In this document: positions 42,451 through 51,095 of the stretch, in pieces
How positions within the stretch are numbered: position 1 is the stretch's first letter
Layout: each line of letters begins with the position of its first letter
Assembly: GCA_022775085.1 (NCBI GenBank)
Contig: JALFJQ010000063.1
Location: 1-64,000, forward strand
Direction of reading: 5' to 3'
DNA from: Clostridiales bacterium
GTDB taxonomy: Bacteria; Bacillota; Clostridia; Oscillospirales; Oscillospiraceae
DNA length: 64,000 nucleotides
The notes under the pieces: generated by a model
Seen by the model: only the letters and a program-made list of their open reading frames with translations
The model's database searches: none
What the model was told of the DNA's origin: nothing
Translations under genes and position numbers: made by a program

Positions 42451-42825
42451 ATGAAAGTAATCGAAACCAAAAACGCGCCTGCCGCCATCGGCCCCTACTC
42501 CCAGGCATATCAGGCTGCCGGTCTGGTGTTCACCTCCGGTCAGATCCCTGTTGATCCCGTCACCGGCGCCGCTCCCGAAGGGATCGCGGCTCAGGCCGAG
42601 CAGAGCTGCAAGAATGTTGCCGCCATTCTGGAAGCCGCCGGCACCGGCATCGACAAGGTTGTCAAAACCACCTGTTTCCTGGCGGACATCGCCGATTTTG
42701 CGGCTTTTAACGCGGTGTATGAGAAGTACTTCACTTCCAAGCCCGCCAGAAGCTGCGTGGCTGTCCGGAGCATTCCCAAGGGCCTGCTCTGTGAAATCGA
42801 AGCAATCGCCGAAATCGGTGATTGA
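42451..42825 (+). CDS. RidA family reactive enamine/imine deaminase
   Basis: A 124-residue RidA (YjgF/YER057c/UK114) protein, which forms trimers and hydrolyses reactive 2-aminoacrylate-like intermediates. Typical motifs: APAAIGPYSQAYQAAGLVFTSGQIP (in part), TTCFLADIADFAAFN, the catalytic Arg in SCVAVRSIPKG and EIEAIAEI. Strong ribosome site GAAAGTGAGG before ATG 42451. Lies between malic enzyme and fumarase. Confidence 0.95.
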   Translation: MKVIETKNAPAAIGPYSQAYQAAGLVFTSGQIPVDPVTGAAPEGIAAQAEQSCKNVAAILEAAGTGIDKVVKTTCFLADIADFAAFNAVYEKYFTSKPARSCVAVRSIPKGLLCEIEAIAEIGD

Positions 42826-42928
42826 TCGGAAAGCGGTTTCTCAGGTGCGGTCCGGCAGTGAACGCCGCGACGCGTGACACGGTCATCCGGGCCGCGGCTG
42901 AGAATTATTGGAAAGATGGTTGATTAAC

Positions 42929-44305
42929 ATGGAATATCGCATTGAACATGATTCGATGGGCGAGGTCAAGGTGCCTGCCGACAAGTACTGGGCCGCTCAG
43001 ACCGAGCGCAGTCATAACAATTTTAAGATCGGTGTCGGTATTGAAACAATGCCCCGGGAGATCACCTACGCCTTCGGCATTTTGAAAAAGGCCGCGGCGC
43101 TGGCGAACCACAAGCTGAAGCCCGAAAAGATGACCGGCGAAAAGCTGACGGCCATCTGCCAGGCGGCAGATGAGGTCGCCCAGGGCCTGCTCAACGATCA
43201 CTTCCCTCTGGTGGTGTGGCAGACCGGCTCCGGCACCCAGTCCAACATGAACGCCAACGAGGTCATCGCCAACCGCGGCAATGAGATCGCGGGAAAGAAA
43301 CTGCTGCACCCCAACGACGACATCAACATGTCCCAGTCCTCCAACGATACCTTCCCAACCGCGATGCACATTGCCGCCGTGGTCGCTCTGGAGGACAAGC
43401 TGATCCCCGCCATTGACCTGCTGATCTCCACCTTCGTCCGTCTGGAAAAAGAGAACGAGGGGATCGTAAAGTCCGGCCGCACCCATTTACAGGACGCCAC
43501 CCCCATTCAGTTCTCCCAAGAGATCTCCGGATGGAGAGCCAGCCTGGAACGGGACAAGCAGATGCTGCTTTCTGCCCTGCCCTATCTGAAGCGGCTGGCG
43601 CTGGGCGGCACCGCTGTGGGCACCGGCCTGAACGCTCCCAAGGGATTCGACGTTGAGGTCGCCGCCGCAGTGTCCCAGCTCACCGGCAAGGAATTCGTCA
43701 CCGACTCCAACAAGTTCCACGCGCTGACCTCCAAGGACGAGATCGTCTTTGCCCACGGCGCCATGAAAGCGCTGGCAGCCGATATGATGAAGATCGCCAA
43801 CGATGTCCGCTGGCTGGCATCCGGTCCCAGAGACGGTCTGGGCGAGATCCGTATTCCTGAGAACGAGCCCGGTTCCTCCATCATGCCCGGCAAGGTGAAT
43901 CCCACCCAGTGCGAGCAGGTCACCATGGTCGCGGTACAGGTCATGGGCAACGATGTTGCCGTGGGTATGGCCGCCAGTCAGGGCAACTTTGAGCTGAACG
44001 TCTTTATGCCGGTGTGCATTTACAACTTCCTGCAGTCCGCCCGTCTGCTGGCGGAGTCCATCGTGTCCTTCAACGACAACTGCGCCGTGGGGATCGTCGC
44101 CGACCGGGAGAAGATGCACCACAATCTGCACAATTCCCTGATGCTGGTCACGGCTCTGAATCCGTACATCGGCTACGAAAACGCCGCCAGGACCGCCAAG
44201 ACCGCCTACAGGGAGAACATTTCCCTGAAGGAAGCCTGCGTAAAGCTGGGGTTCCTGACGGCCGAACAGTTTGACGAGGTATTCCATCCCGAGCAGATGG
44301 TATAA
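42929..44305 (+). CDS. fumC: Class II fumarate hydratase
   Basis: Iron-independent fumarase, 458 residues, interconverting fumarate and malate. Starts YRIEHDSMGEVKVPADKYW; has TGSGTQSNMNANEVIANR, SSNDTFPTAMHIAA, GRTHLQDATPI and the superfamily signature GSSIMPGKVNPTQCE. ATG 42929 is chosen over 42908 because it matches the family N-terminus. Confidence 0.96.
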   Translation: MEYRIEHDSMGEVKVPADKYWAAQTERSHNNFKIGVGIETMPREITYAFGILKKAAALANHKLKPEKMTGEKLTAICQAADEVAQGLLNDHFPLVVWQTGSGTQSNMNANEVIANRGNEIAGKKLLHPNDDINMSQSSNDTFPTAMHIAAVVALEDKLIPAIDLLISTFVRLEKENEGIVKSGRTHLQDATPIQFSQEISGWRASLERDKQMLLSALPYLKRLALGGTAVGTGLNAPKGFDVEVAAAVSQLTGKEFVTDSNKFHALTSKDEIVFAHGAMKALAADMMKIANDVRWLASGPRDGLGEIRIPENEPGSSIMPGKVNPTQCEQVTMVAVQVMGNDVAVGMAASQGNFELNVFMPVCIYNFLQSARLLAESIVSFNDNCAVGIVADREKMHHNLHNSLMLVTALNPYIGYENAARTAKTAYRENISLKEACVKLGFLTAEQFDEVFHPEQMV

Positions 44306-44336
44306 CCGTCCGGATTTCCGAGCTTCCTATAAAATA

Positions 44337-44369
44337 CGTCCGGTACCCGTCATGGGTGCCGGACGATTT
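44337..44369 (+). terminator. Terminator after fumC
   Basis: Arms CGTCCGGTACCC (44337-44348) and GGGTGCCGGACG (44354-44365), one G-U pair, five-base loop, then ATTT. Confidence 0.75.
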
Positions 44370-44410
44370 CTGCCTTAATGCCATCCCGCCAGTCAGAATG
44401 CCCGCCGTCC

Positions 44411-44439
44411 TTGAAATCCCGGCAGAATTGTGATATACT
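44411..44439 (+). promoter_or_regulatory. Promoter of the DtxR-like gene
   Basis: TTGAAA (44411-44416), 17 bases, TATACT (44434-44439), 32 bases before ATG 44471 with AAGGAG in between. Confidence 0.75.
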
Positions 44440-44470
44440 CCAACCAGAAGAAAACAAGGAGTGTTTTGCC

Positions 44471-44854
44471 ATGGTATTGCAGGAATCCGGGGAAATGTAT
44501 CTGGAAACCATCTATATTCTCTCCCAGAAAAGTCCGTTTGTCCGCTCTATTGACGTGGCGGAATATATGGGCTTTTCCAAGCCCAGCGTCAGCCGGGGTA
44601 TGGGGCTTCTGAAACAGGGCGGGTATCTGACCGTGGATGAGAATGGGTATCTCCATCTGACACCGGAGGGAACGAATGTCGCCGCCAAGATCTACCAGCG
44701 CCACACGGTCATCCGGGATATGCTGATTCACCTGGGGGTAGACGAGACCACCGCCGCCCAGGATGCCTGCCGAATTGAGCACGTTATCAGCGACACCTCC
44801 TTTCAGGCCATTTGCCGTCACGCGGGAAAGGGTGCGGGCAAGCCGGACGCATAA
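44471..44854 (+). CDS. DtxR/MntR-family metal-dependent regulator
   Basis: A 127-residue iron/manganese-type repressor with only the N-terminal winged helix (LQESGEMYLETIYILSQKSP, RSIDVAEYMGFSKPSVSRGM) and the dimerisation/metal domain (HTVIRDMLIHLGVDETTAAQ, CRIEHVISD). No C-terminal SH3 domain, as in MntR; slightly short. Its target is not visible: the next gene is a YgjV protein 50 bases downstream. Confidence 0.9.
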   Translation: MVLQESGEMYLETIYILSQKSPFVRSIDVAEYMGFSKPSVSRGMGLLKQGGYLTVDENGYLHLTPEGTNVAAKIYQRHTVIRDMLIHLGVDETTAAQDACRIEHVISDTSFQAICRHAGKGAGKPDA

Positions 44855-44904
44855 TACGTTTTTCAGACCAGGGCGAACCTAAGGAACTTGCGAGGAATCA
44901 TACC

Positions 44905-45417
44905 ATGCTCGTACAGATCATCGGGCTGATCGGCACGGCCCTCTTTTTCCTGTCCTACCAGTGCAGAAGCAACAAGAATCTGTTCCGTATCCAGTTTGTG
45001 TCGTATCTCTGCTACACCGTCCACCTTCTGCTGCTGGGCGCTGTCACCGGCGGTGTCAGCTATATTCTGAATACCCTCCGCTCCATCTGCTTAGGGAGCA
45101 GCTGGAAATTTGGCCGCAGCCGGGCCATGTGCGTTATTATCTGCGCCCTGCAGGTTCTTGCGCTGGTTCTGACATGGTCTGGGTGGATCTCCATTCTGCC
45201 GGTGGCGGCAAACATTGCGGCCACTGTCGGCGGGTATACCCATAACGCGCGGAAAATCCGTATCGCCGGAATGTTCCTCAATTCTCCGCTGTGGATCCTC
45301 TATGACATTTTGGTTGGCTCCTGGGCGGGAATTCTGGATGAGATCTTCACGGAAAGCTCCATGATTCTGTCCATTGTCCGCTATGGATGGAAGAATCTCG
45401 ATCAGATAGATGAATAA
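44905..45417 (+). CDS. YgjV family inner membrane protein
   Basis: A 170-residue protein with four or five membrane helices. It starts MLVQIIGLIGTALFFLSYQC and contains QFVSYLCYTVHLLLLGAVTG and SPLWILYDILVGSWAGILDE, matching the YgjV (Imp-YgjV) family of unknown function. Likely co-transcribed with the DtxR-like gene. Confidence 0.85.
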   Translation: MLVQIIGLIGTALFFLSYQCRSNKNLFRIQFVSYLCYTVHLLLLGAVTGGVSYILNTLRSICLGSSWKFGRSRAMCVIICALQVLALVLTWSGWISILPVAANIAATVGGYTHNARKIRIAGMFLNSPLWILYDILVGSWAGILDEIFTESSMILSIVRYGWKNLDQIDE

Positions 45418-45426
45418 CGCAAAATC

Positions 45427-45455
45427 CCCCCGGAGGCAGCCAAGCCCTCCGGGGG
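45427..45455. terminator. Terminator between YgjV and SleB-like genes
   Basis: Arms CCCCCGGAGG (45427-45436) and CCTCCGGGGG (45446-45455). The A-tract at 45421-45424 gives a T-tract for leftward reading; rightward the T-tract is weak. The stretch 45456-45571 shows nothing else. Confidence 0.7.
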
Positions 45456-45571
45456 AACCTTATACCGGCTTTTCATACATTGCCCAGCGCCATCGGCGGC
45501 CCGCGGAGAATCCTCTCGATAAAATGGTACTATCAAACCGCCGGAACACTGAAAATGGGCCGTGTTTCGTG

Positions 45572-46255
45572 TTATTTGACCGTCTTTTCCCGCCACTTCT
45601 GGCTGGCGGTGGCGGTAAACTGATTGCGCAGGGTGATGGAGCCGTTATCATTGAGGACAAACCAGAGCATATCGGAGTCCACAGGGCGAAGACCGCCGCT
45701 GGCCTGGATTTCCAGCACCTGCTTTGCCATGGCATAAGTATCCTCATCGTAGAGCGCGGTCGGGTCATAGCCCTGCCACTGGTTCGGACGGGCGATTTCG
45801 TCCAGCAGGCTCTGGCCATAGCCGTTGGCCCGGTCCTCGGAGCGGTTAATGGCAACCCACATAATCACGGTCTTAACATTGTCGGACCGTCCCGAACCCA
45901 CGCTGTCCGCCAGTCTGGCCAGAGCTGCGGCCTCCGGAATCACCGCCTCCTCTGTGGGAACTGTTTCCTCCTCTGCCACGGTTTCCGCCACGGTAACTGC
46001 CGGCACGGTTTCCACAGTCTTTTCCTCTGCCTCTTTTCCCGGAAGAAGGGCCAAAATCAGTAGCAGCAGGATCAGCGGTGACCAAAGACGGATGTCGTAA
46101 TACCACCGAACGTCCGCTCCCAGGTGGGTCAGGAATGACGGGATTGGGATCGTTCTCTTTTTCCGCCGGTTTCTCTTTCTTGGCTCGATTCTCGGTTCTG
46201 TTCCGGGATCTGCCTGGGGCTCTGTTTTGGATTCTTCGTTCAGGATAGGATCCAT
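45572..46255 (-). CDS. Membrane-anchored protein with SleB-like C-terminal domain
   Basis: A 227-residue protein: basic cytoplasmic N-terminus with KRNRRKKR, one membrane helix (LWSPLILLLLILALL, about 57-71), a Glu/Val/Thr-rich linker, then a domain from about 110 with ALARLADSVG, VIMWVAINRSEDRANGYG and LDEIARPNQWQGYDP. This order resembles the cell-wall hydrolase_2 (SleB/CwlJ) fold, but the match is distant and the catalytic Glu is not obvious. A spore- or wall-related role is inference. RBS AAGGAGATG before ATG 46255. Confidence 0.6.
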   Translation of the reverse strand: MDPILNEESKTEPQADPGTEPRIEPRKRNRRKKRTIPIPSFLTHLGADVRWYYDIRLWSPLILLLLILALLPGKEAEEKTVETVPAVTVAETVAEEETVPTEEAVIPEAAALARLADSVGSGRSDNVKTVIMWVAINRSEDRANGYGQSLLDEIARPNQWQGYDPTALYDEDTYAMAKQVLEIQASGGLRPVDSDMLWFVLNDNGSITLRNQFTATASQKWREKTVK

Positions 46256-46793
46256 AAAATCATCTCCTTCTGTTTACGCTGCGAGGTTCCATATATCGCC
46301 GAATTCCCTCAGGGTTCATTATAATACGCCGCCGGTAAATAATGGGTCGAATTCTCTGGGAAAGGCGACTTTTCTCTTTTCTTGGATATATTAACATATC
46401 TATTCAAAAAAGTCAATTTTTTCTTGTTTTCGTGTTATTATGTCAACTTTTTTGCAAATTATGTAAACAAGATCATATGACCGTTTCCGGAATTTCTTCC
46501 TTTTCCTTGTTCCGTAACCCGCCTGATTGAAGCCCTGGGATATATGAGATAAGCCGCACGCCTTTTATCACCGGCACCCGAGACCGCCCGGCTGATTGTC
46601 CTGCCCCTGGCAGTCACGCCGGAGCTATCTTCTATAAGCCCTATTCCGTGGATGGTGCGCTGAAAAAATTCTTCAGATCGTCAAAAGACGTTTCGGAACC
46701 CTGTTCCAGGACGACAGCCCTCTTTCTTTTTGAGACAAAAGGTGGTATGATAGGGGGCAGAAAATCCATACGGAAATAAAGAAGGTTATAATC
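46256..46793. other. Intergenic region between the SleB-like gene and buk
   Basis: An AT-rich block (46370-46480) carries a leftward promoter: TTGACT (plus 46411-46416), 17 bases, TAATAT (plus 46388-46393). A second minus-strand TTGACA lies at plus 46441-46446 region. The right half (46500-46740) shows no gene or clear element; the buk promoter is not convincing (TATGAT at 46746-46751 only). Confidence 0.5.
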
Positions 46794-47897
46794 ATGAAAA
46801 CCAAACTGCTGATTATCAATCCCGGTTCCACCTCCACCAAGGTAAGCTACTTTGAGGACGAAACCAATGTATACACGGAGAGCATCTTCCATGATGCCCC
46901 GGAGCTGCTGAAATACCCCACCACCAACGACCAAAGCCCTATGCGCAAGCAGGTGATTCTGGACTTTCTGCAAAAGCACGGCATGACCCCAGCCGATATT
47001 GACGTGTTCGTGGGCCGGGGCGGCTGCGCTTACTCGCAGAAATCCGGGGTTATGGAAATTGACAGGCAGCTGGTGGAGGATACCGCCGCCGACAAGGGCG
47101 GCAGCGACCACCCGGCAAAGCTGGGCGTCATGCTGGCCTATGAGCTGGGCACAGAATATGGCAAACCCATGTATACCGTGAACCCAACCAATGTGGACGA
47201 GCTGTGCGACTATGCCCGGCTCACCGGCATCGCGGGGCTGTACCGCCGTGCTCAGACCCATGTGCTGAATCAGAAGGGTATTGCCGCCATCCACGCCAAA
47301 TCTCTGGGAAAGCGCTATGAGGACCTGAATCTGATCGTCTGCCATGTGGATGGCGGCATCACCATCACCGCCCATGCCAAGGGCCGCATGATCGACAGCA
47401 CCGAGGGTGCCGGCGGCGACGGCCCCTTCACCCCTACCAGACTCGGCTCCATCCCGGTGATGGAGGTTCTGCAATATCTGGACGAGGGCCACACCACAGC
47501 GGAAATGCGGGCTATGCTGTCCCGCTCCGGCGGCTTCGTCAGCCACTTCGGCACCTCCGATGCCGCCAAGATTCACGCACTTGTGGAAGCCGGAGACAAA
47601 AAAGCCGTCACCGTCTGGAACACCATGATCTACCAGCTGTGTAAGTCCATCGGCGGTATGGCCGCGGTGCTGGAGGGCAAAGTGGACGGCATTCTGCTCA
47701 CCGGTGGGCTTATGCGCTACGACGACATTTTGGCAGGCGTGCAGGAGCGCTGCGGCTGGATCGCTCCCATTTCCGTCTACCCTGGCGAATGCGAGCAGGA
47801 AGCCATGGCCGACGCGGTGCTGGAAGTCCTCCGGGGACAGCGGCAGGCAAATCACTACACCGGCGCCCCCATTTTCCGGGGCTTTGACTGGGAATAA
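46794..47897 (+). CDS. buk: Butyrate kinase
   Basis: Acetokinase-family enzyme making butyrate and ATP from butyryl phosphate, 367 residues. It has LLIINPGSTSTKVSYFED, GRGGCAYSQKSGVMEID, NPTNVDELCDYARLTG and STEGAGGDGPFTPTRLGSIP, and ends GAPIFRGFDWE. These fit Buk rather than acetate kinase, though related enzymes accept branched acids. No phosphotransbutyrylase gene is adjacent. RBS AAGAAGG before ATG. Confidence 0.94.
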   Translation: MKTKLLIINPGSTSTKVSYFEDETNVYTESIFHDAPELLKYPTTNDQSPMRKQVILDFLQKHGMTPADIDVFVGRGGCAYSQKSGVMEIDRQLVEDTAADKGGSDHPAKLGVMLAYELGTEYGKPMYTVNPTNVDELCDYARLTGIAGLYRRAQTHVLNQKGIAAIHAKSLGKRYEDLNLIVCHVDGGITITAHAKGRMIDSTEGAGGDGPFTPTRLGSIPVMEVLQYLDEGHTTAEMRAMLSRSGGFVSHFGTSDAAKIHALVEAGDKKAVTVWNTMIYQLCKSIGGMAAVLEGKVDGILLTGGLMRYDDILAGVQERCGWIAPISVYPGECEQEAMADAVLEVLRGQRQANHYTGAPIFRGFDWE

Positions 47898-47900
47898 ATA

Positions 47901-47947
47901 AAAAAGCACATCGGCTGACCCCGGTAGGGGCTGGCCGATGTGCCTTT
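47901..47947. terminator. Bidirectional terminator between buk and OAH sulfhydrylase
   Basis: Arms GCACATCGGC (47906-47915) and GCCGATGTGC (47934-47943) with an inner CCCC/GGGG pair. Leftward T-run from AAAAA at 47901-47905; rightward CTTT. Confidence 0.88.
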
Positions 47948-47967
47948 CTGTATAACGATGGGCCGGA

Positions 47968-49251
47968 TTACTTGACAGCCGCGAAGCCCTTCTGGAGGTC
48001 CGCGATGATGTCATCAATGTGCTCGGTGCCGATGGACAGGCGGATGGTGCTGGGGGTGATACCCTGATCGGCCAGCTCTGCCTCATTCAGCTGGCTGTGG
48101 GTGGTGGTGGCGGGGTGGATGACCAGAGACTTGACATCCGCCACATTGGCAAGCAGGGAGAAGATTTCCAGATTGTCGATAAACTTCCATGCCGCTTCCT
48201 GACCGCCCTTGATCTCAAAGGTGAAGATGGAGCCGCCGCCATTGGGGAAGTATTTCTGGTACAGCGCGTGGTCGGGATGGTCGGGCAGGCTGGGGTGGTT
48301 GACCTTTTCCACCTGGGGATGGTTCGCCAGGAACTCCACCACCTTCTTGGTGTTTTCCACATGGCGGTCAAGCCGCAGGGACAGGGTTTCCACACCTTGC
48401 AGCAGCAGGAAGGCGTTGAAGGGGGAAATGGTAGCGCCGGTGTCCCGCAGAAGGATGGCCCGGATGTAGGTGACGAAAGCGGCGGGGCCGGCGGCATCCA
48501 CGAAGGATACGCCGTGGTAGCTGGGGTTGGGCTCGGCAATGGGGGCGTACTTGCCGCTGGCCTTCCAGTCGAACTTGCCGGAGTCCACGATGATGCCGCC
48601 CAGAGTGGTGCCGTGGCCGCCGATGAACTTGGTAGCGGAGTGAACCACAATATCCGCACCGTGCTCGATGGGCCGGATCAGGTAGGGGGTGCCAAAGGTG
48701 TTGTCGATGACCAGGGGCAGACCGTGCTTGTGGGCAATGGCGGCAATGGCGTCGATGTCGGGGATGTCGGAGTTGGGGTTGCCCAGGGTTTCCAGATAGA
48801 TGGCCTTGGTATTGGGCTGAATGGCGGCCTCCACCTCGGCAAGGTCATGGGCATTCACAAAGGTGGCGGTGATGCCGTACTGGGGCAGGGTGTGAGCCAG
48901 CAGATTGTAGCTGCCGCCGTAGATGGTCTTCTGGGCCACAATGTGGTCGCCCGCCTGGGCCAGGGCCTGAATGGTGTAGGTGATGGCGGCAGCACCGGAG
49001 GCGGTAGCCAGAGCCGCGACACCGCCCTCCAAGGCCGCGATGCGCTTTTCCAGCACGTCCTGGGTGGAGTTGGTCAGACGGCCATAGATGTTGCCGGCAT
49101 CCGCCAGACCGAACCGGGCGGCGGCGTGGGCGGAGTTGCGGAATACATAGGAAGTGGTCTGGTAGATGGGTACCGCGCGGGCGTCGGTGGCGGGATCGGC
49201 CTGCTCCTGACCGACGTGCAGCTGCAAAGTTTCAAATTTATAGTTAGACAT
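47968..49251 (-). CDS. O-acetylhomoserine sulfhydrylase
   Basis: PLP enzyme of the Cys/Met metabolism family, 427 residues, forming homocysteine (or cysteine) from O-acetylhomoserine (O-acetylserine) and sulfide. Features: [51 protein letters not shown], the PLP lysine in [13 protein letters not shown] and [20 protein letters not shown] 49251 with AGAGGT before it. It is preceded by a promoter, a Cys-rich leader peptide and a terminator, which should make expression depend on cysteine supply. Confidence 0.95.
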   Translation of the reverse strand: MSNYKFETLQLHVGQEQADPATDARAVPIYQTTSYVFRNSAHAAARFGLADAGNIYGRLTNSTQDVLEKRIAALEGGVAALATASGAAAITYTIQALAQAGDHIVAQKTIYGGSYNLLAHTLPQYGITATFVNAHDLAEVEAAIQPNTKAIYLETLGNPNSDIPDIDAIAAIAHKHGLPLVIDNTFGTPYLIRPIEHGADIVVHSATKFIGGHGTTLGGIIVDSGKFDWKASGKYAPIAEPNPSYHGVSFVDAAGPAAFVTYIRAILLRDTGATISPFNAFLLLQGVETLSLRLDRHVENTKKVVEFLANHPQVEKVNHPSLPDHPDHALYQKYFPNGGGSIFTFEIKGGQEAAWKFIDNLEIFSLLANVADVKSLVIHPATTTHSQLNEAELADQGITPSTIRLSIGTEHIDDIIADLQKGFAAVK

Positions 49252-49285
49252 AATCGTTACCTCTTTCATTTTTTATTCTCGTGCT

Positions 49286-49322
49286 GAAACAAAAATGCCC
49301 GGGAAGGCGAAGCAACTCCCGG
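49286..49322 (-). terminator. Attenuator terminator in the OAH sulfhydrylase leader
   Basis: Minus strand CCGGGA (plus 49317-49322) pairs with TCCCGG (plus 49299-49304), extended by A-T and G-T pairs, then T-run CATTTTTGTTT (plus 49287-49297). It lies between the leader peptide stop (49347) and the structural gene (49251). The leader segment TCCCGG at plus 49392-49397 is complementary to its first arm. Confidence 0.78.
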
Positions 49323-49346
49323 ACAGACCATGGCAAAGAGGTTTCC

Positions 49347-49457
49347 TCAGAAACCCGAGGGCGCAGCACAACACCCAGCCATAGTTACAGCCCGGGAGCA
49401 GCACATTCGTCCAAAACGGAAATTCTGCCGCAGCAGTTCCAGAAACGGGTTTCTCAT
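49347..49457 (-). CDS. Cysteine-rich leader peptide (36 residues)
   Basis: ATG 49457 has GGAGGA (plus 49465-49470) seven bases before it and opens a 36-codon frame beginning MRNPFLELLRQNFRFGR, then M, then two Cys pairs (C19-C20, C29-C30) inside CCSRAVTMAGCC, and ending AAPSGF. The TGA (49347-49349) lies in the loop of a small hairpin GGTTTC/GAAACC (49340-49355), followed by the terminator. Four Cys codons in twelve, in front of a sulfur assimilation gene, are what a ribosome-mediated cysteine attenuator needs. Too short for usual gene calling. No homologue can be checked here. Confidence 0.72.
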   Translation of the reverse strand: MRNPFLELLRQNFRFGRMCCSRAVTMAGCCAAPSGF

Positions 49458-49500
49458 TTCCATGTCCTCCTATTCCTATTATGCTAGTTGGTTTGTCGGT

Positions 49501-49529
49501 ATGATAACGCATAAGGGAGAATTTGTCAA
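49501..49529 (-). promoter_or_regulatory. Promoter of the leader/OAH sulfhydrylase transcript
   Basis: Minus strand TTGACA (plus 49524-49529), 17 bases, TATCAT (plus 49501-49506). Transcription would start near 49494, about 37 bases before the leader peptide. Confidence 0.85.
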
Positions 49530-49543
49530 GTATCTTTTTTCTT

Positions 49544-49587
49544 CGCAATTTTGGTACTTTCGGCTGAGCCAAAATCCCTCACCACCA
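49544..49587. mobile_element. MITE family relic G
   Basis: On the minus strand GGTGAGGGATTTTGGCTCAG followed by CCGAAAGTACCAAAATTGCG repeats the interior block of copy B and relic F. The ends are lost. Confidence 0.45.
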
Positions 49588-49629
49588 GCTCCTGCCGACT
49601 TAATCAGAGGTTCTCTTAAGAAATATCAC

Positions 49630-49657
49630 TTGCAAATGCCATAAAAGTTGCTATAAT
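49630..49657 (+). promoter_or_regulatory. Promoter of ktrB
   Basis: TTGCAA (49630-49635), 16 bases, TATAAT (49652-49657) with TGC before the -10. Confidence 0.75.
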
Positions 49658-49705
49658 GGTAAAAAGTATCATGGCAAGGTATGCCTGCGGGAAAGGAATC
49701 TGCCC

Positions 49706-51085
49706 ATGTCTCTGCGAGCAAAACTGTATCAATTCTGGATGAAGAAACGGCCCAAAAATTTAAGCGCCACCAAGATCATTGCCGCGGCCTTCGCGGTGAT
49801 CATCCTGCTGGGGACACTGCTGCTGAATCTGCCTGCCGCTTCACGAAACGGCGTATCCGCCGGTTTCCTGCCGGCCCTGTTCACGGCCACCTCCGCTACC
49901 TGCGTTACGGGGCTGTCTCTGTTCGACACCTGGAGCCAGTGGAGCGGCTTCGGCCAGATCGTGCTGCTGTGCCTCATTCAAATCGGCGGACTGGGCTTCA
50001 TGTCGGCGGCGACCCTGATCGTATTCATCCTCCGGCGGCGAATCGGATTAAAGCAGCGGCTGGTGATGGCTCAGGCCCTCAGCGTGGGGGACATCAACGG
50101 CATCGTCCGGCTGCAAAGAATGGTGCTCCGGGGCAGTTTTTTCATTGAGGGCATCGGCGCAGCGATTCTGTTTTTTCGGTTTCTGCCGGAATACGGCTGG
50201 GTGCAGGCCCTGAAATGGGGTGTTTTCCATTCCGTTTCCGCCTTCTGCAATGCGGGCTTCGACATTTTCGGCGCGCTGGAGCCGGGTTCCAGCGTGATGC
50301 GGTTTCAGTCTGACCCAGTGGTGCTCTTTACCCTGATGGCGCTGATTGTGGTGGGCGGCCTGGGCTTCCTTGTCTGGGAGGAAATTCTGGAAAAGAGACG
50401 GTTCCGTAATTTCGGCGTCTACACCCGGCTGGTGCTGGTGACCACCCTGGCCCTGATTTTGTCCGCCTGGGTGCTGACCTGCGTCCTCGAGTGGAACAAC
50501 CCGGCCACGCTGGGCGGGATGTCTGTGGGAGACAAGCTCATCAACGGCCTGTTCCAGTCCGTGACATTGCGCACGGCGGGCTTTGCCTCCATCGATCAGG
50601 GGGCCTTGACCGACGCGGGAAAGGGCGTGAGTATGTTCTACATGCTCATCGGCGGCTCCTCCGGTTCCACCGCCGGCGGCCTGAAAACCGTGACCTTTAT
50701 GGTGCTGGTGCTGTTCCTGACTTCCCGGGCCAGGGGCAGAAGCCGGGTCTGCGTGTTCCAGCGCACCATCCCCCAGGGGCAGGTGCTGGATGCCATGACC
50801 ATCGCCTTTACGATGGTGAGTCTTGCCGTGCTGGGCGGCATTTTTATCAGCGCCACCTCACCCATTGCCTTTACGGATGCCCTGTACGAGGTGGTGTCCG
50901 CGCTGGGCACCGTGGGTCTGACGGCGGGGGCTACCGGCAGCCTGAGCGTTGCGTCCCAAATTCTGATCATCGTTTATATGTATTTCGGCCGGGTGGGCGT
51001 GCTGACCATCAGCATGGGCTTCCTGGTGGGGGATAAGGCAGAGGAGCGCTTCCGCTATGCGGAGACCAGTCTGCTCATCGGATAG
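49706..51085 (+). CDS. ktrB: KtrB-type potassium uptake transporter (TrkH family)
   Basis: Membrane subunit of a Ktr potassium channel-like transporter, 459 residues, with four M1-P-M2 repeats. Selectivity filter stretches are visible as ATSATCVTGLSLFD, HSVSAFCNAGFDIFG, VTLRTAGFASID and SALGTVGLTAGAT. Potassium or sodium-coupled uptake for turgor. Followed after ten bases by the regulatory subunit. Confidence 0.95.
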   Translation: MSLRAKLYQFWMKKRPKNLSATKIIAAAFAVIILLGTLLLNLPAASRNGVSAGFLPALFTATSATCVTGLSLFDTWSQWSGFGQIVLLCLIQIGGLGFMSAATLIVFILRRRIGLKQRLVMAQALSVGDINGIVRLQRMVLRGSFFIEGIGAAILFFRFLPEYGWVQALKWGVFHSVSAFCNAGFDIFGALEPGSSVMRFQSDPVVLFTLMALIVVGGLGFLVWEEILEKRRFRNFGVYTRLVLVTTLALILSAWVLTCVLEWNNPATLGGMSVGDKLINGLFQSVTLRTAGFASIDQGALTDAGKGVSMFYMLIGGSSGSTAGGLKTVTFMVLVLFLTSRARGRSRVCVFQRTIPQGQVLDAMTIAFTMVSLAVLGGIFISATSPIAFTDALYEVVSALGTVGLTAGATGSLSVASQILIIVYMYFGRVGVLTISMGFLVGDKAEERFRYAETSLLIG

Positions 51086-51095
51086 GAGAATGACT

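Noticed and set aside
49251..49494. SAM riboswitch (S-box) upstream of the O-acetylhomoserine sulfhydrylase
   Set aside because: No S-box core or kink-turn sequence is visible; the leader is better explained by the Cys-rich peptide and terminator.
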